This document shows positions 24,788-33,029 of a stretch of DNA of 46,414 bases, in pieces (position 1 is the first letter of the stretch; the number at the start of each line of letters is the position of its first letter). The stretch comes from an uncultured Bacteroidales bacterium (lineage in GTDB: Bacteria > Bacteroidota > Bacteroidia > Bacteroidales > UBA932), in NCBI GenBank assembly GCA_944325965.1, contig CALVCB010000009.1:1-46414 (forward strand). Direction: 5' to 3'. The position numbers and the translations under genes were made by a program. Below the pieces are notes generated by a model that was given only the letters and a program-made list of their open reading frames with translations, was not told the DNA's origin and did not search any database.

Positions 24788-26056
24788 ATGCTAACACTCA
24801 AATTGCTTCGCGATGATCCTGAATTTGTGATCAAGAAACTAGCAGTCAAGCATTTCGATGCACGTGAAATAGTAGAAAAGATAATCGGACTGGACAGGAG
24901 CCGCAGGGAGCTTCAGCAGGAATTGGACTCTTGTCTCTCTGAACAGAAACAGAAGGCGGCCCGGATCGGGGCATTCATGAAAGAAGGGAAAAAGTCCGAG
25001 GCGGAGGCCGCCAAAATTGAAGTGGCTTCTCTTAAAGAGCGTTCAAAAGAGCTCGAAGCAGCCTCTGACAGGAACAACGAGGAGCTCATGTCACTTCTTG
25101 TCCTCCTCCCTAACATACCTTGCGACCTCGTTCCTGAAGGCAGGGACTCCAGCGAGAACCTTGTGGTGAAAACCGGCGGCTGCACTCCGGATCTCGGACC
25201 TGATGCCCTTCCGCACTGGGAGTTGGCCAGAAAGCTGGATATCATTGATTTCGATCTTGGTGTAAAGCTTACCGGGGCAGGGTTTCCCGTATATAAGGGC
25301 AAGGGTGCGAGGCTGCAGCGCGCCCTTATAAACATGTTCCTTGACATAAACACATCGGCCGGTTACCTTGAGGTTGAGCCTCCTGTGATGGTCAATGAGG
25401 CGTCTGGCTTCGGCACGGGGCAGCTTCCTGACAAGGAGGGGCAGATGTACCATGCCACCCTTGACAATTTCTATCTGGTGCCTACTGCAGAGGTCCCGGT
25501 GACCAATATTTACAGGGATGTCATCCTGAATGAGAATGATTTCCCTATAAGGATGACAGCCTACACGCCATGCTTTCGCAGGGAGGCCGGATCGTACGGC
25601 AAGGATGTGCGCGGACTGAACAGACTCCACCAGTTTGACAAGGTGGAGATCGTGAGGATTGAAAAGCCTGAAAATTCTTATGCAGCACTCGATGAAATGG
25701 TGGCGCATGTTGAAGGTATTGTCAACAGGCTCGGCCTGCCTTACCGGATCCTCAGGCTCTGCGGCGGTGACCTGAGCTTCACGTCGGCTATCACATATGA
25801 TTTTGAAGTATATTCTGCGGCCCAGGGAAGATGGCTGGAGATCAGTTCCGTTTCCAATTTCGAATCATATCAGGCCAACCGCCTGAAACTCCGGTATAAG
25901 GATTCCGACGGCAAGATGCAGCTGGCCCATACCCTCAACGGCAGCTCCCTTGCACTTCCGCGCGTAGTGGCGGCCCTGCTGGAGGATTACCAGAAAGACG
26001 GACACATTGTCATTCCTGAGGCTTTAAGGCCATATACGGGTTTTGACATCATATAA
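24788..26056 (+). CDS. serS: Seryl-tRNA synthetase
   Basis: Class II aminoacyl-tRNA synthetase of 422 residues that charges tRNA-Ser and tRNA-Sec. The N-terminal coiled-coil arm (about 30-100, rich in Lys and Glu) binds the tRNA long arm. The catalytic core contains TAEVPVTNIY, the motif 2 region YTPCFRREAGSYGKDVRGLNRLHQFDKVE and the motif 3 region TLNGSSLALPRVVAALLEDYQ. Family length is normal and the start MLTLKLLRDDPEFV is typical. Its promoter was not resolved. Confidence 0.97.
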   Translation: MLTLKLLRDDPEFVIKKLAVKHFDAREIVEKIIGLDRSRRELQQELDSCLSEQKQKAARIGAFMKEGKKSEAEAAKIEVASLKERSKELEAASDRNNEELMSLLVLLPNIPCDLVPEGRDSSENLVVKTGGCTPDLGPDALPHWELARKLDIIDFDLGVKLTGAGFPVYKGKGARLQRALINMFLDINTSAGYLEVEPPVMVNEASGFGTGQLPDKEGQMYHATLDNFYLVPTAEVPVTNIYRDVILNENDFPIRMTAYTPCFRREAGSYGKDVRGLNRLHQFDKVEIVRIEKPENSYAALDEMVAHVEGIVNRLGLPYRILRLCGGDLSFTSAITYDFEVYSAAQGRWLEISSVSNFESYQANRLKLRYKDSDGKMQLAHTLNGSSLALPRVVAALLEDYQKDGHIVIPEALRPYTGFDII

Positions 26057-26117
26057 CCGAGCCTGGACCTCTGATAAAGTTCATGCGGACAGATGAGGTT
26101 CAAAACGGTTTCTTGGC

Positions 26118-26684
26118 ATGAAGACCATGTTTCTTGACAAAGTGATAATGGGTATTGACCCCGGAACCAATATTTTGGGTTACGGGGTCATTGCTGTTGG
26201 GCAGAATGGGCCCAGGTATGTGACTATGGGCACCGTCGATATGCGGAAGGAGAAGGATCCTTTCAGGAAACTGGATATGATATTTACTGCCACTGGACAG
26301 GTGATGGATATATACTGCCCTGATTATGTGGCGATAGAATCCCCGTTCTACGGAAAGAACGTCCAGGTCGTCCTCAAGTTGGGACGCGCACAGGGAGCAG
26401 CTATAACGGCCGCCCTGCACAGGGGAATCCCGGTTGAAGAATATGCCCCGAGAAAGGTGAAAATCGCTATTACGGGAGTGGGTTCTGCATCCAAAGAGCA
26501 GGTCTGCAATATGATACGCAAGATTCTCGATACCGAGCTTTCCCCGGACCACCTTGATGCGACAGATGCCCTGGGCATAGCCCTTTGTCATTATTATCAG
26601 CTGACATGTCCCCTTACAGATGTCAGGTCTTCATCAGGCTGGGAGAAATTCATTGCCGACAATCCCGGACGGGTGAAAAAATGA
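26118..26684 (+). CDS. ruvC: Holliday junction resolvase RuvC
   Basis: Endonuclease that cuts Holliday junctions during recombinational repair, working with RuvAB. At 188 residues it is of normal length. The four acidic catalytic residues are in place: Asp14 in GIDPGT, Glu74 in AIESPF, and Asp147 and Asp150 in HLDATDA. Met4 is a possible alternative start. It lies 61 bases after serS and may share its transcript. Confidence 0.95.
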   Translation: MKTMFLDKVIMGIDPGTNILGYGVIAVGQNGPRYVTMGTVDMRKEKDPFRKLDMIFTATGQVMDIYCPDYVAIESPFYGKNVQVVLKLGRAQGAAITAALHRGIPVEEYAPRKVKIAITGVGSASKEQVCNMIRKILDTELSPDHLDATDALGIALCHYYQLTCPLTDVRSSSGWEKFIADNPGRVKK

Positions 26685-26766
26685 CAGAGTGATTTAAACT
26701 TCCAGGGCCATGGTGTGTCTAAATTCTCGTTTTTTTGTTACAAAAGGAAATAAAACGAATTTACAA

Positions 26767-29745
26767 ATGAAAAAACAAGTGAGAGCTATTCTCAGCAGAT
26801 GTCTTATCGTATTGATCCTGTCGGTACTGTCTGTCCCGTCGCATGCCCAGTCAGGATTTTCTGTCAAGGTCAAGTTGTCTGATTCCAAGACCGGAGAAGC
26901 GGTCGCTTTCGCTACAGTCTCCCTTACTGCCAAGGGCGGTACCACTCCCCTCAAATATGTCTTGAGTACTGAAGGGGGCGAGGCTGTCCTGTCGCCTCTG
27001 CCGAAAGGTAACTATACACTCAGGGCCGACCTTCTAGGTTACAAGTCCTATTCGGTGGAACTTACCGTAGACAAGAACCTGGATCTGGGTACTGTGAAAA
27101 TGGCACAGGACAATGAAGTCCTGGAGGCCGCTACAGTCGAGGCTGTGGGGAACCCTATCATTGTGAAGAAGGACACCATCGAGTACAGCGCTTCGTCGTT
27201 CAAGACTACGGACAACGACATGCTGGAGGAGCTCCTCAAGAAACTCCCTGGCGTGGAGGTGGATTCTGACGGTACCATCACCGCGAACGGAGAGACCATC
27301 ACCAAGATCATGATAGACGGCAAAGAATTTTTCCTTGACGATCCGCAGCTTGCGACAAAAAATATCCCGGCAAAGATCGTAAACAAGATAAAGGTCGTAG
27401 AGAAAAAATCCGAACAGGCTGAATTCACAGGTATAGATGACGGTGAGGAAGAGCATGTGATTGACCTTTCCATCAAGCCCGGCATGATGGACGGGTGGTT
27501 CGGTAACCTGATGGCCGGTGGCGGGCATGACATTCCGGACAAAGGCTATTATACGGACGGGGTCACTCCGTCCAATGACGGATGGCGCTATCAGGCGGCG
27601 GGAATGGCCGGCCAGTTTAAAAAGAAAAGCCAGATCAGCATAATCCTCAATGCCAACAATACCAACAATCGCGGATTCAACGACATGTCTTCCAGCATGA
27701 TGCAGACCATGAGAGGGTCCAGGGGAATGGGCCGGGGAACCGGTGGATGGGGGAACAACGGAATCACTACATCCTGGATGGCTGGAGTCAACAGTGCATT
27801 CGACCTGCTGGATGACAACATGGAACTCAATGCCAACTATATGTACGGGGGGTCCATCCGTTATGTGGAGGAGCAGAGTTCCAGGACAACATATCTGGAT
27901 GACGGCAGCTCTCTTATTTATGACAACAACGGATACAATAACTCCAACAGCCAGGGGCACAGGTTCGGCGTGAGGATTGACCACAAGTTTTCTGAGAATA
28001 CTTCAATCCTTTTCGAGCCGCAGTTCAATTTCGGGACTGGAAACTATTCGGAGTTTTCCGATTTCCTCACACTCAGGAACGATGGCTCCGGTACGACGGA
28101 GACAACCAATGAGGGATTCAGCAACAACAACGGCTCGAACAGGAACTGGACTGCAAACGGCTTCCTCCTGTTCAGGCAGAAGCTCGGAAAACCCGGGCGT
28201 ACGGTCTCCGCGATGATGAACTATAACTTCAGCAATAACACTCTTAACGGTCTGAACCAGTCGCTGACAAGGACTTATGAAGAAGAATCCTATCAGGATT
28301 CCATCATAAACCAGAGGTATGACCGTAGCTCAAAGAACTCATCTTTCTCTGCGAGAATCGTATATACCGAGCCCCTCGGCAATGACTTCTATCTGGAGGC
28401 CAACTATTCGTTCAGCTACAACCAGAGCAAGTCCCTGAAAGAGTCCTACAACAGTGGCGGAAACCCAGGAGACAACCTTGATTATGCCAACAGCATACTG
28501 CACTACAACCCGGCAGGGGAGACCTATGACGCCACATACTCAAACGACATCCTCAACCGCTATATAAACCAGAGTGCCGGACTTAATTTCATGTACCAGA
28601 AAGACAAGCTGAGGGCACAGCTCGGAGCTTCTGTGCGCCCTACCAATACTCATAATGAGACCAACGGCGAGACGTATGACAGCAAGGTGCTGAACTGGTC
28701 TCCGGAGGCGATGCTCAGCTATGACATAGATGACAATACCATGGTGCGCATGTTCTATTTCGGACGTTCGTCACAGCCGTCCACCTCACAGCTGATGCCT
28801 GTCCCGGATAATTCGGACCCTTTGAATGTTTCTCTCGGTAACCCGTACCTGCTACCGTACTTCAACCACAATATAAGGGGTATGTTCGGCTATACCAACA
28901 AGGAGACATTTACCTCTGTCCACGGCCGTCTGGGGGCGAGCCTCGTCCAGGACGGGATAGTGAACGCACAGTGGTATGATGACAACGGGGCGCAGTATTC
29001 AATTCCCGTGAACGGTCCTATGTCCGGCTCGGTGGATGCGAACGTGATGGTCAGCAGCCCGTTCGGAAGGAATTCCAAGTTCTCCATCTTTTCCATGACA
29101 TTCGCCAGGTATAACGAGGCTTCTTCCTTTATCGGCAAGACCGGGGCTTTTGATACTGAAAAGTATTATGATTCTGACAATGCGGAATTCGATTATGCCC
29201 TGTTCCATGAGGATTTCCTGGACCACGGGTCCGACATGTTCATTCAGAACAAGACCCAGTCTGTAAGTTTTACGCAACGCCTTCGTTTCACGTTCAGGAG
29301 TGACTTGGTGGAACTGAACTTAGGCGGTCGTACAAGATTTTCCAAGTCATGGTACACCATATCCTCTTCCAACCAGAAGGCCACATGGAACAACCAGCTT
29401 GACTTCTCCATGAACTGGACACTTCCGGAAGGGTTCGGCCTGGTTTCCGATCTGGACTACAACTGGTACAACGGATACACTACTCCGCAGGAAGATGAGT
29501 TTGTCCTGAATGCCGAGATATCGAAGCTCCTGTTCAAGGACAAGTTCACGCTTGCCGTCAAGGCATACGATATACTGAACCAGTCAAAGAACCTGTCTGT
29601 GTCGGATGCCTCAAACTACCACCTTGAAACGAGGAACAACACGCTGGGACGCTATATTATCCTGTCTCTGACCTATAGGTTCGGTACATTCGGAGGGCCG
29701 GGTGGCGGACATGGACGCGGTCCTATGGGGCCTCCCCGCAGGTAG
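26767..29745 (+). CDS. TonB-dependent receptor-like outer-membrane protein
   Basis: Outer-membrane barrel protein of 992 residues. It has a signal peptide (MKKQVRAILSRCLIVLILSVLSVPSHAQ), then a carboxypeptidase-like regulatory domain (about 30-125; VKLSDSKTGEAVAFATVSL). A plug-like region follows (LEELLKKLPGVEVDSDGTITANG, KIMIDGKEFFLDDPQLATKNIPA), then a long barrel of the OMP_b-brl_3 type. The C-terminus is a Gly/Pro/Arg-rich tail (GGPGGGHGRGPMGPPRR) rather than the usual aromatic residue. No SusD gene is adjacent, so it belongs to the solitary receptors of this group, whose ligands are mostly unknown. Met at 26767 gives the signal peptide; the open frame to 26710 has no support. Confidence 0.88.
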   Translation: MKKQVRAILSRCLIVLILSVLSVPSHAQSGFSVKVKLSDSKTGEAVAFATVSLTAKGGTTPLKYVLSTEGGEAVLSPLPKGNYTLRADLLGYKSYSVELTVDKNLDLGTVKMAQDNEVLEAATVEAVGNPIIVKKDTIEYSASSFKTTDNDMLEELLKKLPGVEVDSDGTITANGETITKIMIDGKEFFLDDPQLATKNIPAKIVNKIKVVEKKSEQAEFTGIDDGEEEHVIDLSIKPGMMDGWFGNLMAGGGHDIPDKGYYTDGVTPSNDGWRYQAAGMAGQFKKKSQISIILNANNTNNRGFNDMSSSMMQTMRGSRGMGRGTGGWGNNGITTSWMAGVNSAFDLLDDNMELNANYMYGGSIRYVEEQSSRTTYLDDGSSLIYDNNGYNNSNSQGHRFGVRIDHKFSENTSILFEPQFNFGTGNYSEFSDFLTLRNDGSGTTETTNEGFSNNNGSNRNWTANGFLLFRQKLGKPGRTVSAMMNYNFSNNTLNGLNQSLTRTYEEESYQDSIINQRYDRSSKNSSFSARIVYTEPLGNDFYLEANYSFSYNQSKSLKESYNSGGNPGDNLDYANSILHYNPAGETYDATYSNDILNRYINQSAGLNFMYQKDKLRAQLGASVRPTNTHNETNGETYDSKVLNWSPEAMLSYDIDDNTMVRMFYFGRSSQPSTSQLMPVPDNSDPLNVSLGNPYLLPYFNHNIRGMFGYTNKETFTSVHGRLGASLVQDGIVNAQWYDDNGAQYSIPVNGPMSGSVDANVMVSSPFGRNSKFSIFSMTFARYNEASSFIGKTGAFDTEKYYDSDNAEFDYALFHEDFLDHGSDMFIQNKTQSVSFTQRLRFTFRSDLVELNLGGRTRFSKSWYTISSSNQKATWNNQLDFSMNWTLPEGFGLVSDLDYNWYNGYTTPQEDEFVLNAEISKLLFKDKFTLAVKAYDILNQSKNLSVSDASNYHLETRNNTLGRYIILSLTYRFGTFGGPGGGHGRGPMGPPRR

Positions 29746-29749
29746 GTTT

Positions 29750-30700
29750 TCAATCGTCAGACCCGGCGCCGGACTTCAAGTCCGGCGCTTTTGTATACTG
29801 CGACAGCACCACGCCTGCTGCTGAAATGGCTATGCCGATAAACTGCCTCAGGTTCAGTTCCTCATGACCGAGTATCCAGGCAACGATTGCGGCCACGACT
29901 GGAATCAGGGCGGAAAAAATGCTTGATTTGGCCACTCCGAGGCTTTTTATCGTGCTGACCCACAAAGAGAAGGCAAGGCTTGAGCACAGTACCGAGAGAC
30001 AGATTATCGGATACCATACTTCAGCGCTCAGGTATCTCGGAGAAAAGTCGCTGACCCCCTTGAAGATAAAAAGGGGCAGCAGGTATACCGAGCCTATCAG
30101 GAACTGGTACATGACTATCACCTGGCTTGAATAGTTTCCTGACAGGCTTTTTGTTACGGAAGCGTGCCCTACTTCGCTTATGACAGCTATCAGGAGCAGT
30201 ACTATGCCTATTACAAAGTGCCGTCCCAGCTCTCCTTTGCTCATAACTACCAGCACTATGCCCAGCAGGCATAGCAGTATTCCGACAATGTTCACGAAAT
30301 TCACTTTTTCCCTGAAAAAGATTATGCCTGCCCCTACCGAAAAAATCGGTATGGTTGCTATGATCATGGCACTCAGGGTAGGGGAGCCGGTTTCCTTGAC
30401 TCCGTAAGACTCACAGATGAAATAGATGAATGGCTCGAAGAAGGCCAGCAGCAGGAATTTGGGTATGTCTTTTCTTTTTATTTTCGCGATTCTACCGCTT
30501 GCAGCATTCAGCAGGAAAAGCACGAATCCTGCAAGCAGTATCCTGATAAAGACGAAATAGGTGACCGGTATATCCAGGGATATCAGCCGGTTGGTCCAGA
30601 TATAGGATATGCCCCAGAGGATTATGGCAAATAGGGAGACAGTGTAAATCAGTATTTTAGAGTTGTTTTCAAGTCCGTTTTTCAATGATCTGTATTTCAT
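29750..30700 (-). CDS. EamA/DMT-family transporter
   Basis: Inner-membrane permease of 316 residues with about ten hydrophobic spans arranged as two EamA repeats. The first begins near residue 18 (IYTVSLFAIILWGISYIWTNR) and the second around 163 (FVIGIVLLLIAVISEVGHAS). Members export or import metabolites; the substrate here cannot be inferred. It is the last gene of a minus-strand operon, 3 bases after dihydroorotase. Its C-terminal codons (PDLKSGAGSDD) coincide with a terminator hairpin for the opposite-strand receptor gene. Confidence 0.9.
   Translation of the reverse strand: MKYRSLKNGLENNSKILIYTVSLFAIILWGISYIWTNRLISLDIPVTYFVFIRILLAGFVLFLLNAASGRIAKIKRKDIPKFLLLAFFEPFIYFICESYGVKETGSPTLSAMIIATIPIFSVGAGIIFFREKVNFVNIVGILLCLLGIVLVVMSKGELGRHFVIGIVLLLIAVISEVGHASVTKSLSGNYSSQVIVMYQFLIGSVYLLPLFIFKGVSDFSPRYLSAEVWYPIICLSVLCSSLAFSLWVSTIKSLGVAKSSIFSALIPVVAAIVAWILGHEELNLRQFIGIAISAAGVVLSQYTKAPDLKSGAGSDD
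29766..29792 (+). terminator. Terminator of the receptor gene, inside the eamA-type gene
   Basis: GCGCCGGAC (29766-29774) pairs perfectly with GTCCGGCGC (29780-29788) around a 5-base loop, followed by TTTT. It lies 20 bases after the receptor stop and within the coding region of the convergent transporter. Confidence 0.8.
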
Positions 30701-30703
30701 GCG

Positions 30704-32119
30704 TTAATTTTTGAAAACCAGTTTGTTCCCGGCCGGTCCTTCAGTTGTCAGCCTGCCTTTGCTGACGGCCTTCTTTCCATTGACGAATACCGTGTCGACC
30801 TTGCCTTTCAGTTCAGCTCCTTCGTAAGGGGTCCAGCCGCATTTGTATCTCAGGTCGTCACGTACAGGAGTAAACCGGCATTCTGGGTCTACTATGACTA
30901 TATCGGCGTAGTATCCTTCCTTTATGGCGCCCCTGTCTTTGATGCCGAAGAGTTCTGCCGGCCTTTCCGAGAATGCGGAAGCTATCCTCTCTACCGGTAT
31001 GTCCTCCTGCTGTGCGACAGTCAGCAATACCGGAAGGCTGTGCTGGATTGACGGTATCCCTGATGGGGCGGAGAGGTATGGCCTCAGCTTCTCGCTCTCC
31101 AGATGTGGCGCATGGTCAGAACCGACCGTATCTATGATCCCGTCTTTCAGGGCCTCACGCAAGGCATCCCTGTCCCTGGCTGTCTTTATGGACGGGTTGC
31201 ATTTCACTTTGCTCCCGAGAGTGTCGTAGTCACTGTCGCAGAACCACAGGTAGTTTGCGGAAGTTTCGGCTGTTATCTCCCTGTTTATTTGTTTGGCTGC
31301 ACGTACCATCTCGATTTCCTCTGCTGTGCTGATGTGCAGCAGATGGAGACGGGTGCCGTATTCAATGGCCATTTCCAGCGCTTTCGCTGCCGATCTTATG
31401 CAGGCTTTCCGGCTGCGTATTTCTTCGTGGGCCCGGAAAGGGATTGCTTCACCGTATCGCTCTATGGCCTTCTGCATATTCTCCCTTATGATGCTTTCGT
31501 CTTCGCAGTGCACAAGTACCCTTTTCCCTTTTATATGGAAGATGTCTTTCAGTGCAGAATCGTTATCCACGAGCATATTCCCGGTCGATGAGCCCATGAA
31601 AACCTTTATTCCGGCGAAATCCTCCGATCCGGCAAGGGCGCGGATCTCCTCTGAATTGTTGTTTGTGGCCCCCAGATGGAACCCGTAGTTTGCGTAGGAC
31701 CTGCCTTCGGCGATCGCGAGTTTCTCTGACAACCTTGCTGCGGATACTGTAGGCGGCGTTGTGTTCGGCATGTCGATGAATGAAGTCACGCCTCCAAGGA
31801 CAGCCGCCGATGATTCGCTCGAGATGTCAGCCTTTGCTGTAAGCCCCGGTTCCCTGAAATGCACGTGGGCGTCTATACCACCGGCCATAAGCAGCTTGCC
31901 TGCCGTATCGGTGGCTTCTGCTCCCGGGTACATCTCCAGAAATGCTGACGGCAGCTCCTTGACCGGTATGTGTTTTCCCCCGAATTCTACCGTGCCGTCA
32001 TCTCCGGCATACCATACATTGCTGATTCTCTCGTTCCGGATACCTACCGCCCCGGCTCTGACCCCATCTGATGATACGATAGAGGCATTGTACAGAAGGA
32101 TACAGGATTCCTGGATCAT
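30704..32119 (-). CDS. pyrC: Dihydroorotase
   Basis: Zinc amidohydrolase of de novo pyrimidine synthesis, closing carbamoyl-aspartate to dihydroorotate in the cytoplasm. At 471 residues it is of the long class I type. Metal and substrate motifs are GIDAHVHFREPG (His85 and His87), VHCED, LLHISTAEE and GSDHAPH. Allantoinases and hydantoinases share the fold, but the FREPG signature and TSFIDMPNT favour dihydroorotase. Its ATG overlaps the stop of the preceding mannosyltransferase gene by 4 bases, and the transporter gene starts 3 bases after its stop. Confidence 0.9.
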   Translation of the reverse strand: MIQESCILLYNASIVSSDGVRAGAVGIRNERISNVWYAGDDGTVEFGGKHIPVKELPSAFLEMYPGAEATDTAGKLLMAGGIDAHVHFREPGLTAKADISSESSAAVLGGVTSFIDMPNTTPPTVSAARLSEKLAIAEGRSYANYGFHLGATNNNSEEIRALAGSEDFAGIKVFMGSSTGNMLVDNDSALKDIFHIKGKRVLVHCEDESIIRENMQKAIERYGEAIPFRAHEEIRSRKACIRSAAKALEMAIEYGTRLHLLHISTAEEIEMVRAAKQINREITAETSANYLWFCDSDYDTLGSKVKCNPSIKTARDRDALREALKDGIIDTVGSDHAPHLESEKLRPYLSAPSGIPSIQHSLPVLLTVAQQEDIPVERIASAFSERPAELFGIKDRGAIKEGYYADIVIVDPECRFTPVRDDLRYKCGWTPYEGAELKGKVDTVFVNGKKAVSKGRLTTEGPAGNKLVFKN

Positions 32120-32841
32120 ATTTTTCTCGGTTTGAATTTTCTCATTCTCATTTTAAGTACTCCCCAGAACGCTTCACCGAATATGCCGCTGCTCATCTTC
32201 GAGGTCCCTTCCTTTCTGTCAACGAATATTATCGGCACTTCCACTATCTTGAAGCCGAGGCGGTAGGTGGTGTACTTCATCTCTATCTGGAAGCCGTAGC
32301 CCTTCATCCTGACATTGTCAAGATCAATAGTTTCAAGGACTTTCCTTTTGTAGCACTTGAATCCGGCAGTGGTGTCGTATACCTTCATACCCAAGACTTT
32401 ACGTACATAAACGGATGCATAGTATGACATGATTACCCTGCCTATGGGCCAGTTGATGACGCTGATTCCGTCGCAGTATCTGGAGCCGATGGCAAGATCC
32501 GCCCCGTCTTTGCATGTGTTGTAGAGCCTCGGGAGATCTTCCGGGTTGTGCGAAAAATCCGCATCCATCTCAAAGATGAAATCATATCCGTGTCCTGTCG
32601 CCCACTTGAATCCGGTGATATAGGCAGTCCCGAGTCCCTGCTTGCCGGCCCTTTCTATCATGAAAAGCCTTTCAGGAAACTCCTCCTGAAGCTTTTTTAC
32701 AATGCTTGCCGTACCGTCCGGAGAGCCGTCCTCTATTACAAGTATATGGTAATCCCCTTTGAGCGAGAACACAGCGCGTATGATTTTTTCTATGTTCTCT
32801 TTTTCATTATAAGTCGGAATGATGACGACCTTGCTGTCCAT
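32116..32841 (-). CDS. Polyprenol-phosphate mannosyltransferase-like GT2 enzyme
   Basis: Glycosyltransferase family 2 enzyme of 241 residues, resembling DPM1/polyprenol monophosphomannose synthase. It would transfer a sugar from a nucleotide donor to a lipid phosphate at the inner membrane. Motifs are VVIIPTYNEKENIEKII, VIEDGSPDGT, the metal-binding DxD in EMDADFSHNPEDLP, and the C-terminal GYGFQIEMKYTTYRLGFKIVEVPIIFVDR. No C-terminal membrane spans are present, as in the soluble DPM1 form. First gene of the three-gene minus-strand operon, 15 bases behind its promoter. Confidence 0.9.
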   Translation of the reverse strand: MDSKVVIIPTYNEKENIEKIIRAVFSLKGDYHILVIEDGSPDGTASIVKKLQEEFPERLFMIERAGKQGLGTAYITGFKWATGHGYDFIFEMDADFSHNPEDLPRLYNTCKDGADLAIGSRYCDGISVINWPIGRVIMSYYASVYVRKVLGMKVYDTTAGFKCYKRKVLETIDLDNVRMKGYGFQIEMKYTTYRLGFKIVEVPIIFVDRKEGTSKMSSGIFGEAFWGVLKMRMRKFKPRKI

Positions 32842-32861
32842 AGAATTTTAAATTTACAGGC

Positions 32862-32893
32862 CAAATATACGCAGAAGCCGAGTGCAGAACAAA
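32862..32893 (-). promoter_or_regulatory. Promoter of the mannosyltransferase operon
   Basis: TTTG (complement of 32890-32893), 20 bases, then TATATTTG (complement of 32862-32869): a perfect match. The spacer (with CTCGGCTTCTGCG next to the -7 box) resembles those at 8166 and 18411. The start site is near 32856. Confidence 0.8.
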
Positions 32894-32898
32894 TTTTA

Positions 32899-32929
32899 TT
32901 TGCTCTGCCGAGGCGCAACAGTATATGTG
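32899..32929 (+). promoter_or_regulatory. Opposing promoter-like sequence
   Basis: On the plus strand, TTTG (32899-32902), 19 bases, then TATATGTG (32922-32929), one change from consensus. It overlaps the upstream side of the minus-strand promoter and points at the 3' end of the S41 protease gene; no gene lies in that direction on this strand. Confidence 0.4.
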
Positions 32930-32942
32930 GACACGAAGTGGC

Positions 32943-32950
32943 CAAATATA
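32943..32950 (-). promoter_or_regulatory. Second TATATTTG box on the minus strand
   Basis: TATATTTG (complement of 32943-32950) preceded by TTTTTGCG. The nearest TTTG is 23 bases upstream, longer than ideal. It starts 3 bases after the terminator of the S41 gene. Confidence 0.4.
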
Positions 32951-32953
32951 CGC

Positions 32954-33016
32954 AAAAACGGCTGAAAACGCACCAAAGTCTCTCAAGACTTTCAGGTGCT
33001 GTCTCCAGCCGTTTTT
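32954..33016 (-). terminator. Terminator of the S41 protease gene
   Basis: AAAAACGGCTG (32954-32964) pairs with CAGCCGTTTTT (33006-33016), enclosing an inner stem (GCACC/GGTGC and AAAGTCT/AGACTTT). On the minus strand it ends in TTTTT. It begins 13 bases after the protease stop. Confidence 0.8.
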
Positions 33017-33029
33017 CAATATAGCTGCC

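Noticed and set aside
27034-27984. 316-codon open frame opposite the receptor gene
   Set aside because: It lies fully antisense to a well-supported TonB-type receptor and has no domain, signal or promoter of its own.
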